A stretch of 64,000 nt of DNA, taken from positions 1 to 64,000 of the forward strand of contig NZ_PRLE01000007.1 in the NCBI RefSeq assembly GCF_003287495.1. The letters are read 5' to 3'. Source of the DNA: Faecalibacterium prausnitzii (lineage in GTDB: Bacteria > Bacillota > Clostridia > Oscillospirales > Ruminococcaceae). This document shows positions 50,520 to 58,840 of the stretch, piece after piece. Position 1 is the stretch's first letter; every line of letters starts with the position of its first letter. The position numbers and the translations under genes were made by a program. The notes below the pieces were generated by a model that made no database searches, was not told where the DNA came from, and saw only the letters and a list, made by a program, of their open reading frames with translations.

Positions 50520-51265
50520 GCGAAGCTGTGGTGAAGCGTGCTGCCGTTGTCACCGGCGGCAGCCGGGGCATTGGCCGTGCCATCTGCGTGGCTCTGGCCA
50601 AACAGGGTTGCAATGTGGTGGTCAACTACTGCCGCGGTGTGGATGCTGCTGCTGAGACGGTGGCCCAGTGCACCACTCTGGGCGTGCAGGCTGTGGCCGT
50701 ACAGGCCGATGTCTCCACCGCCGAGGGCTGTAAAAAACTGTTTGAAGAGGCGGTCAACGCCTTTGGCCGGGTGGATATCCTCGTGAACAACGCCGGTGTC
50801 ACCCGGGATAATTTGATCCTGCGGCTGAGCGAGGAGGATTTTGACAAAGTCCTCAACGCCAACCTCAAGGGAGCGTTCCTCTGCTGCAAGGAGGCTGCCC
50901 GACGAATGGTCCGTCAACGCTTTGGCCGGATCATCAACCTCAGCAGCGTGGTGGCCCTGCGGGGCAATGCGGGCCAGACCAACTACGCCGCCAGCAAGGC
51001 AGGCCTCATCGGTCTGACCAAGAGCCTGGCCCGGGAGCTGGCCAGCCGCGGCGTTACGGTCAATGCGGTGGCCCCCGGCTTTATTGCAACGGATATGACG
51101 GCTGTCCTGCCCGAAGCGGTTCAGGCGGAAATGACAAAGGGCATCCCGCTGGGCCGTGTGGGCCAGCCGGATGATGTGGCAAACGCGGTGGCGTTCCTCG
51201 CTGCCGAACAAAGCGGCTATCTCACCGGGCAGGTGCTCTGTGTAGACGGCGGCATGGCAATGTAA
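50516..51265 (+). CDS. fabG: 3-oxoacyl-ACP reductase
   Basis: The protein has 249 residues. ATG 50516 follows aaggagg and overlaps the fabD stop by 4 bp. NADP motif is TGGSRGIG, then NNAGVTRDNL. The catalytic set is S144, Y157 and K161 (NLSSVVALRG, NYAASKAG). The C-terminus YLTGQVLCVDGGMAM is typical. It reduces beta-ketoacyl-ACP. Confidence 0.95.
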   Translation: MSEAVVKRAAVVTGGSRGIGRAICVALAKQGCNVVVNYCRGVDAAAETVAQCTTLGVQAVAVQADVSTAEGCKKLFEEAVNAFGRVDILVNNAGVTRDNLILRLSEEDFDKVLNANLKGAFLCCKEAARRMVRQRFGRIINLSSVVALRGNAGQTNYAASKAGLIGLTKSLARELASRGVTVNAVAPGFIATDMTAVLPEAVQAEMTKGIPLGRVGQPDDVANAVAFLAAEQSGYLTGQVLCVDGGMAM

Positions 51266-51281
51266 AAGGAGAAATTCTCTT

Positions 51282-52520
51282 ATGGAAAAACGCAGAGTCG
51301 TGATTACGGGCCTTGGCACCGTGAACCCGCTGGGCAACACCACCGCCGAGAGCTGGGCCGCTGCCAAAGCAGGCAAGTGCGGCATTGGGCCCATCACCCA
51401 GTTTGACGCCAGCGAATTCAAGTGCAAGCTGGCCGCTGAGGTCAAAAACTTTGACCCCGAGACGGTTGTGGATAAAAAAGAGGCCCGCAAGATGGCCCGG
51501 TTCACCCTGCTGGCGCTGGGCGCTGCCGCGGAGGCACTGACCGACAGCGGCCTGGATCTGGCCGCAGAGGGCGAACACATCGGTGTCAGCGTGTCCAGCG
51601 GCATCGGCGGCCTGCCCACCATCGAGGAGCAGCACAGCCGTGGTCTGGAAAAGGGAATGGAAAAGGTCAGCCCTTATTTTGTCCCGATGGCCATTGCCAA
51701 CATGGCAGCGGCCCAGATCGCTATTCGCTTTGGCCTCAAGGGAATGTGCACCTGCCCGGTCACGGCCTGCGCGGGCGGCACCAACGCCGTGGGCGATGCC
51801 TTCCATCGCATCCGGGATGGCTATGAGCCCATCATGGTCTGCGGCGGTGCCGAGAGCTGCATCAGCCCGCTGGGCATCGGCGGTTTTACCAGCATGAAAG
51901 CCCTCTCCACGGCCCAGGACCCGGAGGCAGCCAGCCTGCCCTTTGACGCCCGCCGCGGCGGCTTCGTCATGGGCGAGGGCAGCGGCATCCTCGTACTGGA
52001 AAGCCTTGAACACGCCCAGGCGCGCGGTGCCAAAATTTACGCGGAAGTAGTGGGTTACGGTGCCAACTGTGACGCCTACCACTTTACCGCCCCGGCTCCC
52101 GGCGGCGTGGGGGCCATCGGCTGCATGAAGCAGGCGCTGGCCGACGCCGGCGTTGCCCCGGAGCAGGTGGACCACATCAACGCCCACGGCACGGGCACCC
52201 ACATGAACGACAGCTGTGAGACGGCTGCCATCCATGCGGTGTTCGGCGAGCACGCCAAGGAGCTGGCGGTTGTCTCTACCAAGAGCATGACGGGCCACCT
52301 GCTGGGCGGTGCCGGCGGTGTGGAAGCGGTGTTCACGGCGCTGGCCCTGCGGGACCAGTTCGCCCCGCCCACCATCCACTATGAGCAGCCGGACCCGGAG
52401 TGTGACCTGGACTATGTGCCCAATGTGGGCCGGGAAATGTCCATGACCTACGCGTTGAGCAACAGCCTGGGTTTTGGCGGCCACAACGCCTGCCTGCTGC
52501 TGCGCAAGTGGGAGGGCTGA
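51282..52520 (+). CDS. fabF: 3-oxoacyl-ACP synthase II
   Basis: The protein has 412 residues. The Cys-His-His triad is C163 (VTACAGGTNA), H302 (NAHGTGTHMND) and H339 (MTGHLLGGAGG). It elongates acyl-ACP with malonyl-ACP. Start VVITGLGTVNPLGN is standard. It is separated from fabG by 16 bp with its own aaggag site. Confidence 0.95.
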   Translation: MEKRRVVITGLGTVNPLGNTTAESWAAAKAGKCGIGPITQFDASEFKCKLAAEVKNFDPETVVDKKEARKMARFTLLALGAAAEALTDSGLDLAAEGEHIGVSVSSGIGGLPTIEEQHSRGLEKGMEKVSPYFVPMAIANMAAAQIAIRFGLKGMCTCPVTACAGGTNAVGDAFHRIRDGYEPIMVCGGAESCISPLGIGGFTSMKALSTAQDPEAASLPFDARRGGFVMGEGSGILVLESLEHAQARGAKIYAEVVGYGANCDAYHFTAPAPGGVGAIGCMKQALADAGVAPEQVDHINAHGTGTHMNDSCETAAIHAVFGEHAKELAVVSTKSMTGHLLGGAGGVEAVFTALALRDQFAPPTIHYEQPDPECDLDYVPNVGREMSMTYALSNSLGFGGHNACLLLRKWEG

Positions 52521-52523
52521 ACC

Positions 52524-52994
52524 ATGGCGGAACCTCGCACCGTGCGTGAAAACGCAAACAGCCTCACCTCGGAGCAGATCGCGGCCATCCTGCCGCACCG
52601 CTACCCGTTTGCACTGGTGGACCGCATCCTGGACTATGAGCCGGGCCAGTGGGCCATCGGCCGCAAGTGTGTTTCCCGCAATGAGGAATTTTTCTGCGGC
52701 CACTTCCCAGGCCAGCCTGTCATGCCGGGCGTCCTCATCCTGGAAGCGCTGGCTCAGACCGGGGCCGTCGCGGCTCTCAGCCTGCCGGAAAACGCGGGCA
52801 AACTGGCCCTCTTTGGCGGCATCAAGAATGCACGCTTCCGCAAACAAGTCACGCCGGGGGATGTGCTCACCCTCCACTGTGAGCTGGTGGAACAGCGGGG
52901 CCCGGTGGGCATCGGCAAGGCGTCCGCCTATGTGGACGGCAAATGTGCCGCCACTGCCGAGCTGACCTTTGTACTGACCGACCGCACCGAATAA
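52524..52994 (+). CDS. fabZ: 3-hydroxyacyl-ACP dehydratase
   Basis: The protein has 156 residues and a hot-dog fold. The catalytic pair is H60 ([12 protein letters not shown]) and E74 ([10 protein letters not shown]), with 14-residue spacing as in Fab[15 protein letters not shown] lies near the start. It is the last gene of the operon, 3 bp after fabF, followed by a terminator. No FabA-type isomerase is present. Confidence 0.95.
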   Translation: MAEPRTVRENANSLTSEQIAAILPHRYPFALVDRILDYEPGQWAIGRKCVSRNEEFFCGHFPGQPVMPGVLILEALAQTGAVAALSLPENAGKLALFGGIKNARFRKQVTPGDVLTLHCELVEQRGPVGIGKASAYVDGKCAATAELTFVLTDRTE

Positions 52995-53005
52995 CAAAAA
53001 CGAGA

Positions 53006-53052
53006 AAAGCACTCCGGAGCTGCAGAGATGCTGCGGCTCTGGGGTGCTTTTT
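53006..53052 (+). terminator. Terminator of the fatty acid operon
   Basis: Long hairpin agcactccggagc ... gctctggggtgct followed by TTTTTG. Confidence 0.88.
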
Positions 53053-53155
53053 GCCAAAAACAGGCGGCAGCGGGTAGCGCTCCCACAAGGTGTTTGAAAT
53101 GGTGCATAAAATGCACAAAAATGGAAAGATATGCAGTACCATTTCTTGAACGGGG

Positions 53156-53184
53156 TTGCGCCGAAAAGCGTTTCGTGTTATGAT
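53156..53184 (+). promoter_or_regulatory. Promoter of the EAL protein gene
   Basis: TTGCGC (53156-53161) and TATGAT (53179-53184) with a 17-bp spacer. Confidence 0.6.
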
Positions 53185-53241
53185 TGTTCAAAGAAAGAAA
53201 CAGACACCATCAGACGTTGACCGGAAGGAAGCAAACGAACC

Positions 53242-54693
53242 ATGGCAAAGCTGGAAACGTGCGGAAAAAAGGGCTTGGCACAGCAGGGATCAAAAGATGC
53301 GCTTTTAGAGGAACTGGAAGATTTTTTGCGGGAAAACGCGGAACGGCGCTTGTGTATGGCGGCCGTGGATGTGGAGCATTTCAAGCTGGATGAGGCGGGC
53401 TGCAACTGGGAGCAGTACAGTCCCTCCATGCGGGAAAAGCTCAAGCAGCGCCAGCAGTTGCTCATTGAGATAGAGCGGGCGCTGCAGAACAAGGAATTCT
53501 GCTTTTACTTACAGCCCAAGTGCAACAGCATGACCCACGCCATTGTGGGGATGGAAGCGCTGGTGCGCTGGAACCACCCCACCCGGGGCATCGTGTCGCC
53601 CGGGGAGTTTGTGCCCCTGATGGAAGAGACGGGCCTCATCACCCGGCTGGACCTCTACCTGTGGGAAGAGGTCTGCCAGATGCTCCAAGGCTGGAAAGCC
53701 CGGAACGAGAACATGGTGCCCATCTCGGTCAATGTCTCCATTTCGGATATCGCGGCGCTGGATGTGGCGCAGGTGCTCTGGGAGCTGGTGCAGAAATATC
53801 AGCTGGAGCCCAAACTGCTGCTGGTGGAGATCACCGAGAGTATGCTGGCCCAAAACCTGAAAATGGTGGAAAACACCATCGCGGCCCTCCACCGCAAGGG
53901 CTTTGCCGTGCTGATGGATGATTTTGGCAGCGGCTATTCCTCCCTGAATATGCTCCGCAATACCAGCGTGGATGCCATCAAGCTGGATATGCAGTTCATC
54001 GTGCGGGACAGTGAAAGCAGCAAGGGCAGGCAGATCGTGGAATCGGTCATCGAGATGGCCAGGCGGCTGAACCTGCCCATCATCGCCGAGGGCGTGGAGA
54101 CGCAGGAGCAGGTGTTCATGCTCCAGTCCATGGACTGCCTTTACACCCAGGGGTACTATTTTTATAAGCCCATGGCCGTGAAACAGGCCGAGGAGCTGCT
54201 TGCGCAGCCTGCCATGGAAAATTACTGGGACTTGCGCCGGGACATGACCCGCCGGAATTACAAGGCCTTTACGGGCGGTCTTGTGAGCGAAAAGAGTGCC
54301 ATTACCCTGCAGGCGTTTCAGATCCTGGCCGATAACGCCCTGGTGCTGGCCCGCCTGGATCTGGTTACAGGGGAATACCGCATCGTCAAGCGGGACGAAC
54401 GGCTGATGGGGGTTCCCGAAGAGAAAACGCTTCAGCTGGAAAGCTACTGCGAGCAGCTGGTGGCCGAAAAAGCCATCCACCCGGAGGACGCAGCGCAGTT
54501 CCGCGCGCAGGCGAAGCTGGAGCTGCTTCAGGCGGCATTGTTCCGGGAGCGGCGCTCGGTGATCCGCCGCTGCCGCCGAATGGTGGCGGGGGAGTATGTC
54601 TGGGTACGCATCGAGGTGCTGCCCTGCAAAGACTGCAGCCCGGAAGACCCCTGGGCTGTGGTGGTCGCGCGGGAAGAATTTCCCGAGGAATAA
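53242..54693 (+). CDS. EAL-domain cyclic-di-GMP phosphodiesterase with vestigial GGDEF start
   Basis: The protein has 483 residues. Residues about 37-48 (LCMAAVDVEHFKL) look like the first strand of a GGDEF domain. The sequence then passes directly to MREKLKQRQQLLIEIERAL and the EAL domain (about 75-325), so the rest of GGDEF is missing. EAL active-site parts are intact: E105 in MEALVRW, SVNVS, LLVEITES, D226-D227 in MDDFGSGYSS, and AEGVET. A C-terminal region (about 335-483) may be PAS-like. It should hydrolyse cyclic di-GMP. No membrane segment is present. Confidence 0.88.
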   Translation: MAKLETCGKKGLAQQGSKDALLEELEDFLRENAERRLCMAAVDVEHFKLDEAGCNWEQYSPSMREKLKQRQQLLIEIERALQNKEFCFYLQPKCNSMTHAIVGMEALVRWNHPTRGIVSPGEFVPLMEETGLITRLDLYLWEEVCQMLQGWKARNENMVPISVNVSISDIAALDVAQVLWELVQKYQLEPKLLLVEITESMLAQNLKMVENTIAALHRKGFAVLMDDFGSGYSSLNMLRNTSVDAIKLDMQFIVRDSESSKGRQIVESVIEMARRLNLPIIAEGVETQEQVFMLQSMDCLYTQGYYFYKPMAVKQAEELLAQPAMENYWDLRRDMTRRNYKAFTGGLVSEKSAITLQAFQILADNALVLARLDLVTGEYRIVKRDERLMGVPEEKTLQLESYCEQLVAEKAIHPEDAAQFRAQAKLELLQAALFRERRSVIRRCRRMVAGEYVWVRIEVLPCKDCSPEDPWAVVVAREEFPEE

Positions 54694-54712
54694 CGGTTTT
54701 ATCAAGGCCCTC

Positions 54713-54735
54713 TGCCGTGGTGCAGGGGGCCTTTT
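54713..54735 (+). terminator. Terminator of the EAL gene
   Basis: Arms aaggccc / gggggcctt, then TTTG. Confidence 0.75.
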
Positions 54736-54767
54736 GTGCTGTCTGGCGGCAAAATCTAAAGCAAAGA

Positions 54768-54782
54768 TTAAGATTTCCTAAG
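54768..54782 (+). promoter_or_regulatory. Candidate response-regulator site upstream of the two-component operon
   Basis: Direct repeat TTAAG-N5-CTAAG (period 10), followed by aaaatcc. The end of the site is 34 bp before the -10 box at 54816. A matching arrangement precedes the MacAB operon at 56996-57011. Confidence 0.5.
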
Positions 54783-54792
54783 AAAAATCCAA

Positions 54793-54821
54793 TGGAAAAG
54801 CCGGGCCGTTGCTGATATACT
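54793..54821 (+). promoter_or_regulatory. Promoter of the two-component operon
   Basis: TATACT at 54816-54821 and a weak -35, TGGAAA, at 54793-54798 (17-bp spacer). The poor -35 agrees with activator dependence. Confidence 0.5.
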
Positions 54822-54868
54822 GAAAACGGTAAACGCTGGAAACGTGAAAAATGGGAGGAAACAAGATC

Positions 54869-55588
54869 ATGGCGGCACAGACGATACTCATTGCGGAAGA
54901 TGATCCGGACATCCGGGACGGTGTGCGCATTTTGCTGGCCGGGGAGGGCTACCATATCCTGGAGGCAGAAAACGGCACCCGGGCGCTGGAGATCTTCAAC
55001 CCGGAAGTAGACCTGGTCATCCTGGACATCATGATGCCCGGCATGAGCGGGCTGCGAGTCTGCGAGGAGCTGCGCAAGGTGTCCACGGTGCCCATCCTGT
55101 TCCTGACGGCAAAATCGCAGGAATCGGACAAGCTGCTGGGCCTGACGGCGGGCGGCGATGATTACCTGCCAAAGCCGTTCTCCTTTGCGGAGCTCAGTGC
55201 CCGGGTCAAGGCTCTGCTGCGGCGGTACTGCGTCTATCAGGGCAAGGGGCAGGTGGCTGCCCAGCCCGAAAACCTGAAGCTCATTTCCAATGGCGTCCAG
55301 CTGGCACTGGACTGCAACCGGGTCTGGGTAGAAGAGCGGGAAGTGGACCTGACCGAGACGGAGTATAAAATTCTGCGGATGCTGATGCAGAACCCGGAGC
55401 GCATCTTCTCCGTGGAGATGATCTATGAGACCGTGTGGGGCGAGCCTTACTACTATACTTCCAACGGCACGGTCATGGTCCACATCCGCAACCTGCGGAC
55501 AAAAATTGAAGCCGACCCTCAGAACCCCAAGCGGGTGTGTACCGTGTGGGGCAAGGGGTACCGGTTTGTGAGTGAGGAACAGGTATGA
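54869..55588 (+). CDS. OmpR/VncR-type response regulator
   Basis: The protein has 239 residues. ATG 54869 follows gggagg; the upstream ATG 54851 overlaps that site. The receiver domain has D53 as phosphoacceptor (VILDIMMPG), the acidic pair EDD near residue 10, and K-P in YLPKPF. The winged-helix DNA-binding domain (about 140-235) includes LTETEYKILRMLMQNPERIF and VWGKGYRF. ATG/stop overlap with the kinase gene by 4 bp. It probably autoregulates and controls the MacAB-like operon downstream. Confidence 0.93.
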   Translation: MAAQTILIAEDDPDIRDGVRILLAGEGYHILEAENGTRALEIFNPEVDLVILDIMMPGMSGLRVCEELRKVSTVPILFLTAKSQESDKLLGLTAGGDDYLPKPFSFAELSARVKALLRRYCVYQGKGQVAAQPENLKLISNGVQLALDCNRVWVEEREVDLTETEYKILRMLMQNPERIFSVEMIYETVWGEPYYYTSNGTVMVHIRNLRTKIEADPQNPKRVCTVWGKGYRFVSEEQV

Positions 55589-56934
55589 ACAGACAGAGCC
55601 TCGTTGCAAAAATGCTCCACCTGCAGGTGGCGTCGGCGCTGGGGTGCATTCTGCTGTATTTTGCGCTCTTGTTTGCCACGCGAGCGGGGCTGAGTTACTA
55701 CAATAACCACTCCGATATTCAGCAGCGCTCCATTGCCCGGCAGGTGGAACGATTTCAGAAATACGTTACAGCACAGGAGATCTCCGCAAAAGACACCCGG
55801 GCCATTGATGAGTGGGTGGGGCAGCAGAGCTTTTTGCTGATGAACATTTACCGCGGGCATCGGATGCTCTACTCAAACTTTTCGTTCAGTTTTGGAGATG
55901 GCCCGGATGAGGAACGGGAACCCGGTTCAAACTTTTCGTTCAGTTTTGGAGATGGCTCGGATGAGGAACGGGAATCCGGTAAGAGCTGGCAGGAGTTTTA
56001 TCTTGTCCAATTCTCGGATGGCCCGGCCCAGGTACAGCTGTTCTGCAATGTGGTGCTCAACTGGTGGGTCCTGTTCAGTAAATTGCTGATCGTTTTCTGC
56101 GTGGGTGTGTTTCTGGTGGTGTTCTGGTTTGCCTGCCGCCGCATTGTGAAATATATCATCCAGCTCAGTGAGGAGATCCAGGCCATGGAGGGCGGCGACC
56201 TCGACCACCCCATCACCATCCGGGGAGATGATGAGCTGACGACGCTGGCCCGCTGCCTGGACTCCATGCGGGTCACCCTGCGCCAGCAGCAGGAGGAGGA
56301 AGCAAAGGCCTCCGCCAAGGTGAAGAACCTCATCACCGAAATGTCCCACGACCTGCGCACTCCGCTGACCACGCTGCTGCTGTATACCGAGATCGTCCGG
56401 AGCCGCAAATATGAGAACGACGCCCAGAAGGATGACTACCTGAACAAGATCGACACCAAGGCCCGGCAGCTCAAACAGCTGTCCGATAACCTGTTTGAGT
56501 ATGCCCTTGTCACCCGGGACACTGTCGTTACATTGGACCCGCCAGCTTACTTCTCCCGCATTTTCGAGGAACCGCTGGCTGAGATGGTGGATACATTGCA
56601 GCAGCGTGGCTTTGCCTGCGCGCTGGACCTTGGCAGTGAGGACCTGATGCTGACGGTCAAGATGCAGTATATCCGCCGTGTTTTTGATAACATCACGTCC
56701 AATGCCATCAAGTATGCCGACCCCGGCCGGGAGATCTCCGTTACCTTTCGAAAGGAAGAAAAGTGGGTGGGCCTGCGTTTTGCAAACCATGTGCTGCCCG
56801 GCCAGCACCGGGAGGAAAGCACCCAGGTGGGCTTGACCAGCATTGAGACCATGATGGAAAAGATGAACGCGGTCTGCCGGGTGGAGCAGGGGACAGAGCA
56901 GTTTGCGATCACGCTGCTGTTTCCCATCACCTGA
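55585..56934 (+). CDS. Membrane sensor histidine kinase
   Basis: The protein has 449 residues. Helix 1 (about 11-32) and helix 2 (about 160-183) flank an extracytoplasmic sensor of about 125 residues. A HAMP-like segment and HisKA follow, with H255 in EMSHDLRTP. The ATPase domain is short: NITSNAIKYAD for the N box, but the usual D-x-G-x-G and GTGLGL motifs are reduced (RFANHVLPG, STQVGLTS). This short form occurs in VncS-like kinases. The sensor carries a perfect-length tandem duplication (residues about 97-132). Confidence 0.9.
   Translation: MNRQSLVAKMLHLQVASALGCILLYFALLFATRAGLSYYNNHSDIQQRSIARQVERFQKYVTAQEISAKDTRAIDEWVGQQSFLLMNIYRGHRMLYSNFSFSFGDGPDEEREPGSNFSFSFGDGSDEERESGKSWQEFYLVQFSDGPAQVQLFCNVVLNWWVLFSKLLIVFCVGVFLVVFWFACRRIVKYIIQLSEEIQAMEGGDLDHPITIRGDDELTTLARCLDSMRVTLRQQQEEEAKASAKVKNLITEMSHDLRTPLTTLLLYTEIVRSRKYENDAQKDDYLNKIDTKARQLKQLSDNLFEYALVTRDTVVTLDPPAYFSRIFEEPLAEMVDTLQQRGFACALDLGSEDLMLTVKMQYIRRVFDNITSNAIKYADPGREISVTFRKEEKWVGLRFANHVLPGQHREESTQVGLTSIETMMEKMNAVCRVEQGTEQFAITLLFPIT
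55873..55980. repeat. 54-bp tandem duplication inside the kinase sensor domain
   Basis: Units 55873-55926 and 55927-55980 are each 54 bp (18 codons) and nearly identical. Each encodes SNFSFSFGDG then a DEERE-type acidic run ending in a Gly. It keeps frame. Confidence 0.95.
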
Positions 56935-56995
56935 GAGCGCCGGAAACGGGTGTCAGCGCGGTTTCTGACGCGCTTTCATAAATTGTTCACGATTC

Positions 56996-57011
56996 TTAAG
57001 CCAAATTTAAG
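56996..57011 (+). promoter_or_regulatory. Candidate response-regulator site upstream of the MacAB-like operon
   Basis: Direct repeat TTAAG-N6-TTAAG (period 11), followed by aaaatcc, ending 34 bp before the TATAAT box at 57045-57050. The -35 region is poor. Spacing and sequence match the site at 54768-54782. Confidence 0.55.
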
Positions 57012-57044
57012 AAAATCCTCGGGAATTTCTGAAGAAAAGCCTGC

Positions 57045-57050
57045 TATAAT
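57045..57050 (+). promoter_or_regulatory. -10 box of the MacAB-like operon promoter
   Basis: Perfect TATAAT with no acceptable -35 (ggaatt at 57022-57027), suggesting an activated promoter. The leader is about 70 nt. Confidence 0.6.
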
Positions 57051-57121
57051 TCCGTTGTATCATATAGAGGGGCATTTTGGAAGCCCCATCCCCCCGAAAA
57101 AAACCCAGGAGGCCAATGTTT

Positions 57122-58840
57122 ATGCTATTTAGAAAAAAGCCAGCGGAGGAACGCTCCCCGCAAGAACTGGAAATCGCGCTACAGGAAGCGGAAATGCCGC
57201 AAAAGGGCCTGAAGCCATTCCTGCACAAAAATGGGAAGAAGCTGGTGGCCGTTCTGGTCATCGCGGCCATCCTCGTTGTGCTGCTGGTGCCCAAGGGCCA
57301 GAAGAAAGCGGTCAACGCGGAGACCGCGTATACCCAGGTGACGCCCGAAAACCGGGACATCACCAATGTGTACAGCGAATCAGGCGTGCTGAACGCCGCC
57401 AACAGCTACACCGTCAAGGCGACGGTCAAGGGCGATGTCCTGACCGCGGATTTTGAGGTGGGCGATGTGGTGGAAAAGGGCGCGGTCCTTTACACCATCG
57501 ACAGCTCCGATGTCGTCAGCGGCGTGGAAAAGGCAGAGCTGAACCTCGGCCAGGCCCAGCGCAGCTACGATGACGCTGTGGACGCCCAGTACATCCGCAC
57601 CGACATTGCCGGCACCGTCGCTTCCTTTAAAGTGCGGGTAGGCGATGTGGTCAACGCAGGGCAGGAAGTCGCCACCATCCGGGACGACACCACCCTGCTG
57701 CTGGAGCTGGAGTTCCCGGCGGCGGACGCCGCCAACTTTGCCGTGGGCCAGAGCGCGGAGGTGCTGCTGGACAGTACCTTTGAGGCCATCACCGGCAGCG
57801 TGCAGTCCGTCTCCGGTGCGGATACCCTCAGCAGCGGCAACCTGCTGGTCCGCACCGTGACCATCGCGGTCCGCAACACCGGCAACCTGACCGCTTCCCA
57901 GGCGGCCACTGCCACCATCAACGGCGTCAGCGCCCTGTCTTCCGCCCGGTTCAGCTACCAGCGTGAGCAGAGCGTTACCGCCCAGAACAGCGGCACCGTC
58001 TCCGCTCTCTGCGTCAAGGAGGGAGCTCAGGTCAGCGCCGACACGGCCCTGCTCCAGCTCTCTGGCAATAACCTGACCAAGCAGGTGCTCAACGCCTCCG
58101 ACAACCTGCGCAGCGCCGAGCTCTCTGTGGAAGACACCCAGAAGCAGGTGGACGATTACACCATCACCGCCCCCATCAGCGGCACGATCATTTCCAAGGA
58201 TGTCAAGGTGGGTGATACCGTGGGCACCAGCACGGCAACGGCCGATACCATGTGCGTCATCTACGATATGAGCTACCTGGAAATGACCCTGAACGTGGAC
58301 GAGCTGGACATCCTCAACATCAAGGAGGGCCAGAAAGCCACCATTACCGCCGATGCCGTTTCCGGCCAGACCTTTGAGGGCGTTGTTACCAGCATCTCCA
58401 AGGCAGGCACCACCACCGGCGGTACCACCACGTACCCCGTTACCATCCGCATCGACGAGATGGGCGACCTGCTGCCCGGCATGAACGCCACGGCAGAGAT
58501 CGTGACCGAGAGCGCCGACAATGTTCTCTCGGTGCCCAATGCGGCCATCACCCGCGGCAATTACGTCCTTGTAACCAAGGATTCGCCCAGCGCCGCCAAC
58601 GCGGATGACAGCATGACCGCTCCGGACGGCTACGTTTACGTCAAGGTGGAGACCGGTGTCAGCGATGATGACTACATTGCCATCACCAGCGGCCTGACCG
58701 CGGAAGACACCGTGGCCTATGATTCCAGCTACAGCACCACCACCCTCGCCGGGGATGTACAACTGGTGATGGACGGCGGTGATATGGGCGGCGGCCCCGG
58801 CGGTGCTCCTGGCGGTGGCGGCCCGGGAGGTGGCCAGTAA
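57122..58840 (+). CDS. HlyD/MacA-type membrane fusion protein
   Basis: The protein has 572 residues. ATG 57122 lies 9 bp after aggagg; ATG 57116 is too close. An N-terminal cytosolic stretch is followed by one helix (KLVAVLVIAAILVVLLV, about 43-59). The extracytoplasmic part has lipoyl-like and beta-barrel segments: YTVKATVKGDVLTADFEVGD, FKVRVGDVVNAGQ, ITAPISGTIISKDVKVGDTV, LPGMNATAEI. The C-terminal tail is Gly/Pro-rich (GGGPGGAPGGGG). With the next two genes it forms a tripartite-like exporter adapted to a single membrane. Confidence 0.9.
   Translation: MLFRKKPAEERSPQELEIALQEAEMPQKGLKPFLHKNGKKLVAVLVIAAILVVLLVPKGQKKAVNAETAYTQVTPENRDITNVYSESGVLNAANSYTVKATVKGDVLTADFEVGDVVEKGAVLYTIDSSDVVSGVEKAELNLGQAQRSYDDAVDAQYIRTDIAGTVASFKVRVGDVVNAGQEVATIRDDTTLLLELEFPAADAANFAVGQSAEVLLDSTFEAITGSVQSVSGADTLSSGNLLVRTVTIAVRNTGNLTASQAATATINGVSALSSARFSYQREQSVTAQNSGTVSALCVKEGAQVSADTALLQLSGNNLTKQVLNASDNLRSAELSVEDTQKQVDDYTITAPISGTIISKDVKVGDTVGTSTATADTMCVIYDMSYLEMTLNVDELDILNIKEGQKATITADAVSGQTFEGVVTSISKAGTTTGGTTTYPVTIRIDEMGDLLPGMNATAEIVTESADNVLSVPNAAITRGNYVLVTKDSPSAANADDSMTAPDGYVYVKVETGVSDDDYIAITSGLTAEDTVAYDSSYSTTTLAGDVQLVMDGGDMGGGPGGAPGGGGPGGGQ

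Noticed and set aside
51222-53057. 611-codon open frame on the minus strand
   Set aside because: It lies opposite fabF and fabZ, which have intact catalytic residues and operon structure.
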